From CAIMUS01 sp963708455 (GTDB taxonomy: Bacteria; Pseudomonadota; Gammaproteobacteria; Competibacterales; Competibacteraceae), in the NCBI GenBank assembly GCA_963708455.1, contig CAVPSQ010000001.1, forward strand, positions 1-64,000: DNA of 64,000 nt. Reading direction: 5' to 3'. The position numbers were made by a program, and so were the translations under genes. This document shows positions 20,280 to 30,032 of this stretch, in pieces (position 1 is the stretch's first letter; each line of letters begins with the position of its first letter). Below the pieces are notes generated by a model that saw only the letters and a list, made by a program, of their open reading frames with translations, did no database searches and was not told the origin of the DNA.

Positions 20280-21641
20280 ATGGACGCGGCCTATTGCCAG
20301 GCGGTTGATGACTTTCTGGCGCCCCTCTACGCGGCGCTCCCGTTGCCGCTGCGGTGGGATCAGTACGACGCCTGCCGGCTGCTCGACCAGGCGCTGCCCT
20401 GGGGACTGCCCGCGCTGTTGGCGCTGGTCGCCTTGAGACTCATCTACACCACCCGCCTCCGGTATGCCCTGAAACGCCGCGCCAACCGGCTGCTCGGCTG
20501 GATAGCGATGGGCCTGCTGACGGCGGCCGGCCTCTGGCTGCTGCTGGCGCTGGTCGGGCAGGTGCAGGCCGAGGGGCTGTCGGAACCGGACAGACAGCTT
20601 CTCGACCGGTCGCAGCAGATCATCGAGAAGTCATTGCAGGGACAGATACCGCCCTGGCTCCAGAGCAATCCGGCGGCAGCGCCCGCCTCTCAGCCGCCAC
20701 CGGCAGAACCGGGCTTGCCGACCCGGGACGGAGGGGTTCAGCGACCCGCAGGCGCTCAGCAGCTAACGGTATTCGTCTCGCGCTCGCTGGCTGACAGTGA
20801 GCTGCGTTCGCTGTTCGAGCAGGCCGCCGGCCGTGACCAGGTGCGGATCGTATTCCGGGGCGTGCTGCCCGGTGAGCGCATCGACACGGCCCTGCGTCAT
20901 ATTCACCGGCTGCTGCGGGGGATCGAGCCGCCTCCCGTCGTGGAACTGGACCCAATAGCCTTTCGGGAGGCCGGCGTAACCGCGGTGCCGGTGCTACTTC
21001 TGAAGCAGGACGGCAACCGCGTGGCCAGGGTCAGGGGAACGCTGGCGATAGACTGGTTCAGGGCGCGGGTGCAGGCGGGAGAAAGCGGCGATCTGGGGAC
21101 CTATGGGCCGGTCGAGGCCATCGCCGAAACCGATCTGCTGGAAGAGATTCAGCGACGACTGGCGAACCTGGACGGCGAGACCCTGAAAAGCAAGGCGCTG
21201 CAACGGTTCTGGGAGCGGGCGCGCTTCGTGGAACTGCCGCCGGCCACTGAGGACCGGGTACGCCGGGTGGATCCCTCCATCGTCGTGGCCAGAGACATTC
21301 CGGCGCCGGATGGCCGCTACGTGGCGCGCGCCGGCGATCGCCTCAATCCGCTGGAGATCCTGCCCTTCGACCGCCGTCTGGTGATTTTCGACGGCAGCCT
21401 GCCAGCACAGGTGGCGGCGGCACAGCGGCTGGGCGCGGCGGCTGACCGGCCGGTTATCTATGTCACCACCCGGATAGACCGGGTGGACGGTTGGGAGGCC
21501 ATGCAGCGGTTGGAAGGAGCGCTGGCGCAGCCTGTTTACCTGCTGACCGTGGAGATGAAACAACGCTTGCAACTGGAGCGGGCGCCCGCCGTGGTGGAAG
21601 CGGAAGGTCATGACCTGATCGTTCGGGAGGTCAGGCCGTGA
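20280..21641 (+). CDS. traW: TrbC-TraW fusion, pilus assembly protein
   Basis: The 453-residue protein has two membrane helices in its first 120 residues and a central TrbC-like thioredoxin-fold part (about residues 160-255; TVFVSRSLADSELRSLFEQAAG and VELDPIAFREAGVTAVPVLLL). The C-terminal TraW domain (about 290-453) ends YVTTRIDRVDGWEAMQRLEGALAQPVYLL. In the F plasmid TrbC and TraW are separate interacting periplasmic proteins; here they are one chain. The ORF could be read from 20226, but that overlaps traF. The stop overlaps the traU start (TGATG). The frame is intact over 1.36 kb. Confidence 0.85.
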   Translation: MDAAYCQAVDDFLAPLYAALPLPLRWDQYDACRLLDQALPWGLPALLALVALRLIYTTRLRYALKRRANRLLGWIAMGLLTAAGLWLLLALVGQVQAEGLSEPDRQLLDRSQQIIEKSLQGQIPPWLQSNPAAAPASQPPPAEPGLPTRDGGVQRPAGAQQLTVFVSRSLADSELRSLFEQAAGRDQVRIVFRGVLPGERIDTALRHIHRLLRGIEPPPVVELDPIAFREAGVTAVPVLLLKQDGNRVARVRGTLAIDWFRARVQAGESGDLGTYGPVEAIAETDLLEEIQRRLANLDGETLKSKALQRFWERARFVELPPATEDRVRRVDPSIVVARDIPAPDGRYVARAGDRLNPLEILPFDRRLVIFDGSLPAQVAAAQRLGAAADRPVIYVTTRIDRVDGWEAMQRLEGALAQPVYLLTVEMKQRLQLERAPAVVEAEGHDLIVREVRP

Positions 21642-22692
21642 TGCCGCCGGTAAATCCATCCTATCTGGCCCGAATCGGGTTGTTTCTCCTGCTGTGCGGC
21701 GGGCTGATGACGGCGTCTCTGGTACCCGGGCGGATGGCGTCAGCCTCAAGCCGGGGTGTCCCAATGCCGAGGTGTTCAGCAGCAAGCTGATCACCGAGAT
21801 CTGCTGGTCCTGCCTGTTGCCGTTCCGGATCGCGGGCATGACGCTGGGCAGCGGCCCGGCGCGGGCGCCCGCCAGCGCCGCCAACGATGCCTTCTGCACC
21901 TGCCCGGACCCATTGGGCGTGCCTGAGCCAGGCATGGTGCTGGGCGCCTGGACCCCGGCCCGGCTGATCGAGGTGGTGCGGATTCCCTACTGTGCGCCGG
22001 TGCTGGGCGGCATCCTGCTGCGGAATAATCCCCGGCTGCTGGGCGGCTATCGCAATGTCACCCAGGACACCTCGGATGCGATTTTCTACCATTTTCACTA
22101 CTACGCTTTCCCGCTGCTGATCATGCTGGATTTGTTCGTGGAGCCGGACTGCAACGCGGACGGCTACATGGACTTCGATCTGATGTATCTGTCGGAACTG
22201 GATCCGACCTGGAACAGCGATGAACTGGCGTTCCTCCTCAATCCCGAAGCCGCGCTGTTCGCCAACCCGGTGGCGCTGGCGGCCTGTCTGGTGGATGCCG
22301 GGATGGCGACCGCGCACGAACCGCTCGAGAGTCTGTTCTGGTGCGCCGGCAGTTGGGGCAACCTGTATCCGCTCACCGGGACCATCAACTGGCAGGGGTC
22401 GCCGCCGCGCGATACCAGTCTGATCGCCACCCGGGCGGTGGCGGCGTTGCACCGCCGGGGGCTGGCCTGGAAGACGATGGGGAAAGAGGCGTTGTGCCGG
22501 GGCTATATCCATCCCACCCTGCCGAAAAACCAGTATCGACTGGAGCAGTTCTACCCGGTCGCCGAAGCCAACAGCAATCACTGGATCGGCCAGAGCACCT
22601 TCACCTGGGGAGAATGGCGCAATGTCCCGGCGGTGGGGGAAGATTTCGTGCACCTGCTGTGGCGTTGGGTGGACTGCTGTCTGCGGTTTTAG
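21641..22692 (+). CDS. traU: TraU, pilus assembly and mating protein, one frame break
   Basis: About 350 residues: signal peptide (LARIGLFLLLCGGLMTASL) and the TraU body with many Cys, including ITEICWSCLLPFRIAG, FCTCPD, LFWCAGSWGNLYPLTG and the ending LLWRWVDCC. TraU is a periplasmic Cys-rich protein needed for F-type DNA transfer. The frame changes near 21715-21735 (GGTACCCGGGCGGATGG), joining the signal peptide to the body. It starts inside the traW stop. Confidence 0.88.
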
Positions 22693-22704
22693 GCGGGGAA
22701 TACC

Positions 22705-25309
22705 GTGAACCGACAGCGCCGCCTGCGGCAGGTCCATCGCCCTGGTGCTGTGCGTCACCGTCGCCTGGCTGCCCTGTGCAGTGGTCTGGAGCGATCCCAT
22801 GACGGAGGCCGCCGGGCAGGGGCAGGCCGCCGGCACCGGCGCGCGGGGTACTGTCCTGTTGCCGGAGGTCAGGCAGGATGGAACTCTGGTCCTGTTCCCC
22901 GGCACGCCGAACCGCCTGGAGATCCAGTCCAGTCAGTTATTTCCGGGTCCCCGCGTCGGTACCCAACAGGATCTGCAAGCGTTGTATGGCGACAGCAACG
23001 CCGTCAGGGACGCCACGGCGACGACCACGATCCGGCTGGGGACGGAAGCCTCCGCCCACGGGGAGGCTTACCGGACCTTGACCCAATCCCTCAATAAAGT
23101 CCCGCCGGATCTGACCCATGATCCGATCTGGGGCACGACCGACGCCACCCTGGGCAACCTGGACGTGATCGCCCGGCAGTTTGCCGATTGTTCGGTCGAT
23201 ACCACGGTTCAGCCGGGCTCGTTCGGCGCCCATGTGCCCGACTACCGCACCTGCGAACGGGTCAAGCGCCTGGGGACGGAGCGCTGCGAGTTGAGCCGGC
23301 CCGCGCCGACCGTGATCGATGTGTACGTGGCCGCCCACGGGGTGGAGAAAAACACCTTCCAGTTCGATCTGACAACCGGCGCCTGGCATACCGTGGCGCC
23401 CACCGACGGTAACCAGTTCGCCGCCGTCGTGCCGGTGGTCGATTTCAATCAGCTCTGTCCCGCCGGGGCGGGAACCCAGGTGGTGCAGGCCGGCGCCTGG
23501 GACTGGCCAAGCGGACCGGTGGCCGGCGAACTGGACAGCAGTACCTGTTATCGCGTCCTCCAGGCGCCGAGTTGCGCCAACGGCCTGGTCGGTAGCGTAC
23601 AGTTGGACGATAACTGCGACGAGGTAGGGACCCAATGGTACAAGTATGCGGCGCAGTACCAGTTCTGGGCGGTTAACCCCACACAGGGCTGGGGGCCACG
23701 GACTGCCTGCAAACCTGGGAAAGCGTCGCCGATGGTTTTTGTACCGGCACGGCCACCTGCACCCAACCGCCGGATAATGCCGGTTGCATTGTAGTGGGCA
23801 ATGTCCGCGTCTGCGAAGGCGATTCGCTGAGTGATCTGTTCCCGCCGCCACCGCTGCCGGGAATTCCCCGACTCTGCGGCGCGATCCGGCTCGAGACCCA
23901 GTGTGGCTATAACCTGGGCGCGCTGGAGTGCTGGACCGATCCCCAGGGGGTGCAGCACTGTCCGCTCAATGACGCCGGCAATACGACCGCCGATACCTGC
24001 GGCGCGCTGGAAACCGATCCCCACTGCGGCTTCATCAAGTCGGAGTGCGTGGCCGGCGCCCAGGGCGCTTCCGGCACCTGTTACGTCTTCACCGATACCT
24101 ATGACTGTGGCTTCGACAGTCAGGTGGCCACCCTCACCACCCGCTCGACCTATCGCTGTCCCGGCCCGGTGCGCTGCATGGGCGGCGAGTGTGTAGTGCA
24201 GCAACCGGAACAGAATCCCGATTTCGCCAGGGCGGCCGGCGGCGTTGCAGGCGGCGCAGGCCATCGCCGCCGATATGAGCTGCGGCGATTTGAGCGGCCA
24301 TAGCGGTGTGACCGAAGCCTGCCGGATCTTTACCGGTGAGGCGATGGAATGCAAGAAAGCGGTCGGCGGTATCGTCAACTGCTGCGAGCGGCCGAGCGGC
24401 GTATCGCTGGCCGATTACATTACCCTGGTGATGGCGACGCTCAAGCTGGATGGCGCCATCACCTCCTGGAACGCCACCAGCGCGGCCGGCCAGGCCATCA
24501 AGGGCGCCTGGGAGACGCTGCGCCAGCCGATCGCGCAGACCTGGGATACGGTTACTCAGCCGTTTACCTCGGCGGCGGAGTCGATCACCGGTGAGGCCAG
24601 CCTGATGCAGGCCATGATCAACGGCGCGGCCAAGGCGGTCGGGGAGTTGTTCGGCGCCGGCGCGCAGAGCGCGCTGTTTACCTGCACCGCCAACTGTGTG
24701 GCCGGCCCCAGCGGCGCCTATGTCAGCGGCACCTTTCAGTTGGCCGGCTGGGCGGCGGCGGCCATGACCGTGCTCCAGGTCATTCTATGGGCCTACATGA
24801 TCTATCAGATCGCGATGATTCTGATTCAGATCATCTGGAAGTGTGAGAAGGACGAGTTTGCGCTGGGCGCCAAACGCGAATTGAAGACCTGTCACGCGGT
24901 GGGGTCCTATTGCGCCACCCAGGTGGTGGGGCAGTGTATTGAAAAGCGGGAGGCCTATTGCTGCTTCTCGTCGCCGTTATCGCGGATATTACAGGAGCAG
25001 ATCCGGCCGCAACTGGGGCGGGGCTGGGGCGAGGCGGAAGACCCCGACTGCGAGGGGATTGCGGTGGGCGATCTGGAAAAAGTGGATTGGAACCGGGTGA
25101 ATCTGGACGAGTGGCTGGGCATTCTGGCGGCGACCGGTCATCTGCCGACCACCCGCGATCTGTCGGTGGACGGGCTGACCGGCAGCGGCAACGTTCTGGA
25201 TACCACGGGGCAGCGGCCCAACAGTCAGGAGCGGCTGCAAAACCGGATCGATCCGATCGATGTTGACGGCGTGCGCCGGCAGGTCGGTCAGGATCTGTGG
25301 GGGAATTAG
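22705..25309 (+). CDS. traN: TraN, outer-membrane mating-pair stabilisation protein (frame broken)
   Basis: About 868 residues with a GTG start after a GGGGAA ribosome site. The signal peptide (SIALVLCVTVAWLP) reads only after a frame change near 22728. The body is very Cys-rich (FADCSVDTT, YRTCERVKR, CGALETDPHCGFIKSEC, ECKKAVGGIVNCC), with a hydrophobic helix near WAAAAMTVLQVILWAYMIYQIAMILIQI and the ending EAYCCFSSPLSRILQEQIRPQLG, all typical of TraN. TraN recognises recipient surface structures and stabilises mating pairs. Further frame changes lie near 23690 (a GGGGG run) and 24230. Confidence 0.85.
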
Positions 25310-25333
25310 CCAGCAGGCAGAGGTGAAAAGAGC

Positions 25334-26210
25334 ATGGCGAACGTTCTTGGTAAAACAATCCTTACGGGCTTACTGTTGTTGGCGCTGGGTGGCTGCGCGA
25401 GCGGGCCGGTGGCGCCCAGGACCACGGTGATCGAGCCGCCACCGCCGTATGACCCGACCCTGAGCCGGGCCATGAATATCGTCATCGCCGGTGGCCTGGT
25501 CAGTCGGCCGGGGGGTCCTATTCTCAACGATGTGCCTGCTGCGCGCACCTCGATGCCGGGCGGGACGGGAGAATCGGAACCCGCACGGCAACCGATCTGG
25601 GCTATGCGGCAGTCAATGTGCTCAATCCGCCGCCCGGTGTGAGCTGGCAGGCCGCCGGCGCGATGAGCGCACTCTCGCTGCTGATTCCCCCGGCTGTCGT
25701 GCCGGGCCAAGCGGACGATATCCTGCTGTGGATACCGACCTCGGTCGGCGCCAGTTCCGCCGAGGCCGTGGCAAAGGCCGGGGCGATCCTGCGGCGCGCC
25801 TATCTGGACACCATCGGGCGGGGTTATAACGCCGTGGATGCCGGCAACGGGCGGCTTTGGCTGGAAGGTCCCGACTGTCCGCCGCAGACCTGTCGGTTCA
25901 CATGTCGGCGCGGGACATCCGGCCAGCCTGCCGCTGCCGGTGGTGCAAAGCGCCGGCGTTCCTGCGGCAGTACGACACCGTGTACGGCAAGATCGGCGGC
26001 GGGTTTCAGGCAGGGACCGGCAGCGCCTTGAAACTCAACCAGGTCCGGCTGGATAACCCCAGCCTGGCGGAAATAACGGCGTTCAGTAAGGCGCTGCCGG
26101 ACTGGGTGTTCATCTATCTGGCGCCGAAAAGCGGTCGCAATTCGGTCCCGCTGGTGCTCAATCAAGGAGCGCAGGAGGGGTTCGTAACACCGGCAGGGGC
26201 AGCCGAATGA
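25334..26210 (+). CDS. unrecognised lipoprotein in the transfer operon (frame broken)
   Basis: The first part is clear: MANVLGKTILTGLLLLALGGC, a lipoprotein signal with Cys at residue 21, followed by a Pro-rich linker. The remainder (VSWQAAGAMSALSLLIPPAVVPGQADDILLWIPTS; AKAGAILRRAYLDTIG; ending SLAEITAFSKALPDWVFIYLAPKSG) reads only by changing frame near 25570-25610 and again near 25890-25970. About 290 residues in total. It lies 24 bases after traN and overlaps the next gene by 4 bases, so it belongs to the operon. I do not recognise the family. Confidence 0.6.
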
Positions 26211-27204
26211 AAGCCGGGCGCAGAGCGATCATGGCGGTGTTATTGATCGCTGTAGCGTGCGCGGTGGTATTCAGTGCCGGCATGGTGGGTTATCTCCGCC
26301 ATGACACCCGCCGGTACGCTGACCAGGCGATAGCGCTCTTGAGGCCCTACGCCGGGATAAGCTATAGCCATGTCAGTGTGTCGCTGTCGGGATCGGTGGG
26401 CATCGACGGGATCAGGATTCGATGGCAACAGGGAGAGGAGATCCGCATCGGCTCGATCCAGCTTCACGTCTTCCGCCATTTTTCCGCTGTCGGCAATCAA
26501 GCGGGCACTGCAAACAGGCCGATTGCCTCGCTCGGTATCGGTGTCTGATCAGCGACCTGGAGTTACCTGTACGGAGCCGCCTGTTACAGCAGTGGCTGGG
26601 CGCCGCGACGAAGGAGGGAGAGACAACATTCAGGTACACCCGCTGCGGCGGTATCAAGGCATTTGGCCCCGAGGCACTGCAAGCGATGGGGTATCAGACT
26701 CTCTCCATGGACCTGCACGTGGGATACGATCTGGGCAAAGCGCCAGGCGAGGTGATGCTGAGGATAGCTCTCAAGGACATGCTGTCGGCAGAAGTCGTGA
26801 TCGATCTGGTCCTCGCCGCCAATCCCCTCCTCCCGCAGGAACTGCTCAGCACACCGCCGCGCTTATCGAACGCCGTGCTGACGCTGGCCGATGACTCGCT
26901 GAACGCGCGCACCAACCACCTGTGCGCCGCCAGCAGCGGCCTGACGGTCGAGCACTATATCGATGCGCAGGTGCAGTTCTTTGCGGAATCGCTGCGCCGA
27001 CAGGGGCTGTATGCAGGACCGGCACTGCTGGCGGCCTACCGGCGCTATCTGACCGCCGGCGAACGGATAGAGTTGAGTGTTCAACCTGATCGGCCTATCA
27101 GCAGTCATGAGCTACGGGTTCTCACGCCGACCGCAATCTTCCAATTGCTCAAGGTCCAGTTCAAGGTGAATGGGACGGCGGTAAAGGATCTGGCTGTGGA
27201 ATAA
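26207..27204 (+). CDS. unrecognised membrane-anchored protein (one frame break)
   Basis: The gene starts with an ATGA overlap. One N-terminal membrane helix (IMAVLLIAVACAVVFSAGMVGYL) is followed by a periplasmic-looking domain of about 300 residues, beginning YSHVSVSLSGSVGIDGIRIRW, a pattern loosely like AsmA or YdgA-type proteins. The frame changes near 26490-26530. The last 30 codons are present a second time at 28326-28425, beyond a toxin-antitoxin pair. Function unknown. Confidence 0.6.
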
Positions 27205-27220
27205 GAGGTTAATAAGAGCT
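27106..27220 (+). repeat. 115-bp direct repeat, copy 1 (3' end of the preceding gene)
   Basis: This copy covers the last 30 or so codons of the 26207 gene and its 3' flank (to TAAGAGGTTAATAAGAGCTTCC). Copy 2 is at 28326-28440, differing at about ten positions. The two copies bracket a toxin-antitoxin pair. Confidence 0.85.
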
Positions 27221-27316
27221 TCCTGGCTTCGTCCGGGCTACGGGTTATCCCTCTTATTTTTTGTAGACACAGAATTATGTGTTACCCTGTTTCCAGTGTT
27301 TCTGGGAGGGTCAATC

Positions 27317-27667
27317 ATGGCCGGTACGACGGTTAACTTTACCGGCGCCATCGACCGCGACCTGCTCAAGCGGGCCAAGATTGTGGCTGCCAAGAGTGAT
27401 ACTTCGGTGAATGCGCTGTTGAATGCGCAACTCCGCTATCTGGTGGAAACCTACGAGGCGGGCGAGGCTGCCCGTAACGAGAACTATGCCGCGCTGCTGG
27501 CGTTCTCGCTGGGTCGGCTGGATGACCAAGCCGTCATGAAGAAGCTGGGCATCGACAGCGAAGAAGACCTGTTCCTGCTGATGGTACAGGCTCACCTGCC
27601 GATGCCACGCCTGCCGGAGGCGGAAACCCGCAAGATGGTGGATGCCTTGCATCAGTTGGCCGGATAG
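27317..27667 (+). CDS. ribbon-helix-helix-like antitoxin
   Basis: The 116-residue protein begins MAGTTVNFTGAIDRDLLKRAKIVAAKSDTSVNALLNAQLRYLVE, a strand followed by two helices as in ribbon-helix-helix antitoxins, with a longer C-terminal tail that would contact the toxin. The ribosome site GGGAGGG lies 7 bases before the ATG. A candidate promoter region is just upstream (TTGTAGACACAGAATTATGTGTTACCCT). The toxin follows after 5 bases. Confidence 0.75.
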   Translation: MAGTTVNFTGAIDRDLLKRAKIVAAKSDTSVNALLNAQLRYLVETYEAGEAARNENYAALLAFSLGRLDDQAVMKKLGIDSEEDLFLLMVQAHLPMPRLPEAETRKMVDALHQLAG

Positions 27668-27672
27668 GCGCC

Positions 27673-28194
27673 GTGCCGATTCTGGCGCCAGATGCCGGGC
27701 CGCTGATCACCCTGGCCTACGCCGGCCGGTTGGACTTGCTGCAACGGCCGGGCTGGCCGGTACATGCAGTGGACATGGTGCTGCATGAGGTGACCCGCAA
27801 CCAGACGCCCACCAGCGAGGCGATTGCCGCTTTTGTCAAGGAGCAAGCCTTGACGGTGGTGACCACCGAGGTCTGGCGGCGTTACCAGCAGCGTCTGGCC
27901 GATGCCGCTGCCGGCAAGGGTGCGCCACCGCGCAAGGCGGGTTTGGGCGAACTGGCCATTCAGGAATACATGACCCGGCTCGGGCTGGAAGAACCTGCTG
28001 TGCCTGCCGTATTCCTGTTTGAGGATCACAAGATTGCGCGGGCGAGTTTTCATCTGCCCGACAGCGCGCGCCGAGTCTCCACCCGCGCTTATCTCTATTT
28101 TCTGGAGGAAAGGGGCTGGATTGCCTCGGCGGAGGAGATCGAGCGCCGCGCTATCCAGAATGGCCGCCGCTTTTCGCGGATTCGCTTTCCGTAA
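27673..28194 (+). CDS. PIN-like toxin
   Basis: The 173-residue protein has a GTG start. It begins MPILAPDAGPLITLAYAGRLDLL, a PIN-type first strand with Asp, followed by VDMVLHEVTRN (Glu) and KAGLGELAIQEYM (Glu) and VFLFEDHKIA (Glu-Asp) near the C-terminus. It is most probably an RNase toxin partnered with the upstream ribbon-helix-helix protein. The pair sits between two copies of a 115-bp repeat, so it was probably acquired as a unit. Confidence 0.75.
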   Translation: MPILAPDAGPLITLAYAGRLDLLQRPGWPVHAVDMVLHEVTRNQTPTSEAIAAFVKEQALTVVTTEVWRRYQQRLADAAAGKGAPPRKAGLGELAIQEYMTRLGLEEPAVPAVFLFEDHKIARASFHLPDSARRVSTRAYLYFLEERGWIASAEEIERRAIQNGRRFSRIRFP

Positions 28195-28325
28195 CCAGCC
28201 AACATAGCCCGTAGCCTGAACGAAGCGGAGCTTGCGGGGGGTAATTCAGGTTAAGCTGGCTTCGAGACGTCCTTCATTTGGTCGTCTATCCGGCAGAACA
28301 AGTCGATGATCAAGTCTTCGGTAGT

Positions 28326-28440
28326 CATGAACTACGGGTTCTCACGCCGACCGAAATCTTCCAAGTGCTGAATGTCCAGTTCAAGGTGAATGGGAAGGCG
28401 GTAAAGGATCTGGCTGTGGGATAAGAGGTTAATAACAGCT
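28326..28440 (+). repeat. 115-bp direct repeat, copy 2
   Basis: A second copy of 27106-27220, without the rest of the gene. It starts at CATGAACTACGGGTTCTC and ends at GCTTCC, where the gltD fragment begins. Confidence 0.85.
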
Positions 28441-28666
28441 TCCCAATATCATCATCAGCAACACTGTGCTCTACGGCGCCACCGGCAGCGGCGACACCAG
28501 CGCCGACTGTGTCGGCATGGCGGTGTGGCAGGGTACCCGCTCGGTGGTGCAACTGGAACTGTTGCCCAAGCTGCCGGTACGGGAGAACAAGTGGCTGACT
28601 TGGACGCACTGGCCGCTGAAACTCAGGACCTCGACCTCGCACCAAGAGGACTACGAACGTGACTGA
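28441..28666 (+). pseudogene. gltD: gltD fragment (glutamate synthase small subunit, C-terminal part)
   Basis: The translation ATGSGDTSADCVGMAVWQG ... SVVQLELLPKLPVRENKWLTW ... WPLKLRTSTSHQEDYERD follows the FAD/NAD-binding region of GltD, where the usual reading is IGGGDTGSDCVGT ... LELLPKPP ... WPLKLRTSSSHEEGCERDW. Only about 72 residues remain, without start codon or C-terminal end. It is a chromosomal gene scrap joined directly to the second 115-bp repeat, so it marks a rearrangement. Confidence 0.8.
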
Positions 28667-28768
28667 GCCATCGGTACCAAAGTCTTCCTAGAGCGTTAAC
28701 CGGTTTGAATAAAGGCAGCCAAATTGGTCCACCTGGGAGACAAATGCTCCCAAAATGACCGTCCTGGG

Positions 28769-28870
28769 AGCGCTGGCGTCCTCGCCGGCTAACGGAAGTG
28801 CCTGGTCGCGTGTCTCTCAGGCTGGTCGTCGCGGGTCGCTGCGACCGAAGCTGGCGAGGATGCCGACGCT
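28769..28870. repeat. imperfect inverted repeat (REP-like palindrome)
   Basis: Bases 28769-28790 (AGCGCTGGCGTCCTCGCCGG) and 28849-28870 are inverted copies with about four mismatches, separated by 58 bases. It lies directly after the gltD scrap and resembles dispersed intergenic palindromes of high-GC proteobacteria. Confidence 0.55.
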
Positions 28871-29096
28871 TGGACGGCAATCGCTGTTTATCAACGCGCT
28901 GCTGGCCGATCTGGCAGCGGCGCTGCTGTACGAGTTATTCACCAGCGGTGTGCTGGAGCATCACGGTTATCTGGTTGACCTGAAAAGTGGGGTCGTACCG
29001 CTCAAGATCGATGCGGCGGCCTGGGCGTTCATGGGCTATGGAGACGCGCTGATTCCGCCTGACGAGCCGTCCAACCTTCAGCCAGCACGCAGTTAA
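28860..29096 (+). CDS. small unrecognised protein
   Basis: The 78-residue protein has an amphipathic or hydrophobic first half (LFINALLADLAAALLYELF) and the ending AAAWAFMGYGDALIPPDEPSN. The ATG lies in the right arm of an inverted repeat with GCGAGG just ahead. The reading could extend upstream to 28755, but that part is repeat-derived. It converges with the next gene, overlapping its end by 4 bases. No family assigned. Confidence 0.45.
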   Translation: MPTLGRQSLFINALLADLAAALLYELFTSGVLEHHGYLVDLKSGVVPLKIDAAAWAFMGYGDALIPPDEPSNLQPARS

Positions 29097-29498
29097 TCAC
29101 GGTCCGGGATCCGCTCGGCCCGCACGAACTCCGCCGCTGGCAGCAGCCATGCCAGGCGCGTCCGCCACGTGCCCTCATCGTCCGGTTCGGTCTGGCAGTG
29201 AAAAGTCGCCTGACGATCCTGCCCGTTCAGCCGGAAATGAACGACTGTCCTGGCCGCGTTGGCGGTCTGAGGGGCAATGTCTTCACAGCCACAGCGGGCG
29301 TGATGGCCGAGGCCTTCGATGCGATACCGCTGGCCGGACCGGGGTAGATTGGTTCTGGCCCACTCGAGCAGCGGCTGTTTATCGTCGCACAGCAACAGTC
29401 TGCTTCCATACCCATTGATGGGACGTCGCCTGCGCCCGTCGCTCGTAGGTATAGGGTCGCTTAATGACCTGGTAGGAACCGACCAGCAGCGCAAACAT
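29093..29498 (-). CDS. unrecognised protein (one frame break)
   Basis: A good start exists at 29498 (GGGAGAAAGCC before the ATG): MFALLVGSYQVIKRPYTYERRAQATSHQW. It runs into a stop unless the frame shifts near 29412-29420, after which YGSRLLLCDDKQPLLEWARTNLP ... ARCGCEDIAPQTANAARTVVHFRLNG follows to a proper end. About 134 residues in total, with no signal or membrane segment. No family assigned. Confidence 0.5.
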
Positions 29499-29580
29499 GG
29501 CTTTCTCCCGAGTTATTTATCTCCTTGCTATTGTCGGCCCATTTGGAAAGATGCAACCGTGCTCAGCATGGCGTGTAACA

Positions 29581-29730
29581 TCAGTCTTCCAGGTGAACTA
29601 TCCTGATCGGATTAGTCATCAACCGCAGAAAACTGTTATGGGCCGCAACCCATGTAAATCCGGACTGAACGATGGCTTGTGCCAGTTGCTCCTCGTCGCT
29701 TTTCCTGACGGCTTGATGCAGCTTTTTCAA
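29581..29730 (-). CDS. possible small protein, TTG start
   Basis: A 49-residue reading on the minus strand: LKKLHQAVRKSDEEQLAQAIVQSGFTWVAAHNSFLRLMTNP, ending RIVHLED. It is preceded by a GAGAGAGG ribosome-like site 12 bases ahead of a TTG. The composition looks protein-like, but there is no homology that I recognise and the start codon is weak. Confidence 0.35.
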   Translation of the reverse strand: MKKLHQAVRKSDEEQLAQAIVQSGFTWVAAHNSFLRLMTNPIRIVHLED

Positions 29731-30032
29731 TAAATTGTTGTCTATCCTCTCTCAATTGTGTAACAGCAGCACGCCGGGATTACCTGCCAAGGGATGGATG
29801 ATCTCCATATCGAGACCTTTCACTGTGAAAAGCATTTCGGTGCTGAGTCGAAGAGCATCTGTTCAGGGTGGAGTACTCATGACTGCTGCCTGCCCTTAAA
29901 ACACCGGAAGGTGACGGAAAAGGCAAGGCGAATCCATCCCATCGATACCTACCGTTCATGTATCCGTCCGATCAAAGACTTAGGAAAAATGAGTATCAGG
30001 AGACCACGTTGATTTGTAAGTGAGGTCGAACC
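29731..30032. other. non-coding stretch upstream of the malonyl-CoA synthetase gene
   Basis: I see no convincing gene here. The base composition is more AT-rich than the surroundings. It presumably contains the promoter of the 30033 gene; a ribosome site (AAGTGAGG) lies before its ATG. Confidence 0.5.

Noticed and set aside
29794..30012. 72-residue frame before matB
   Set aside because: No ribosome site and no coherent protein character.
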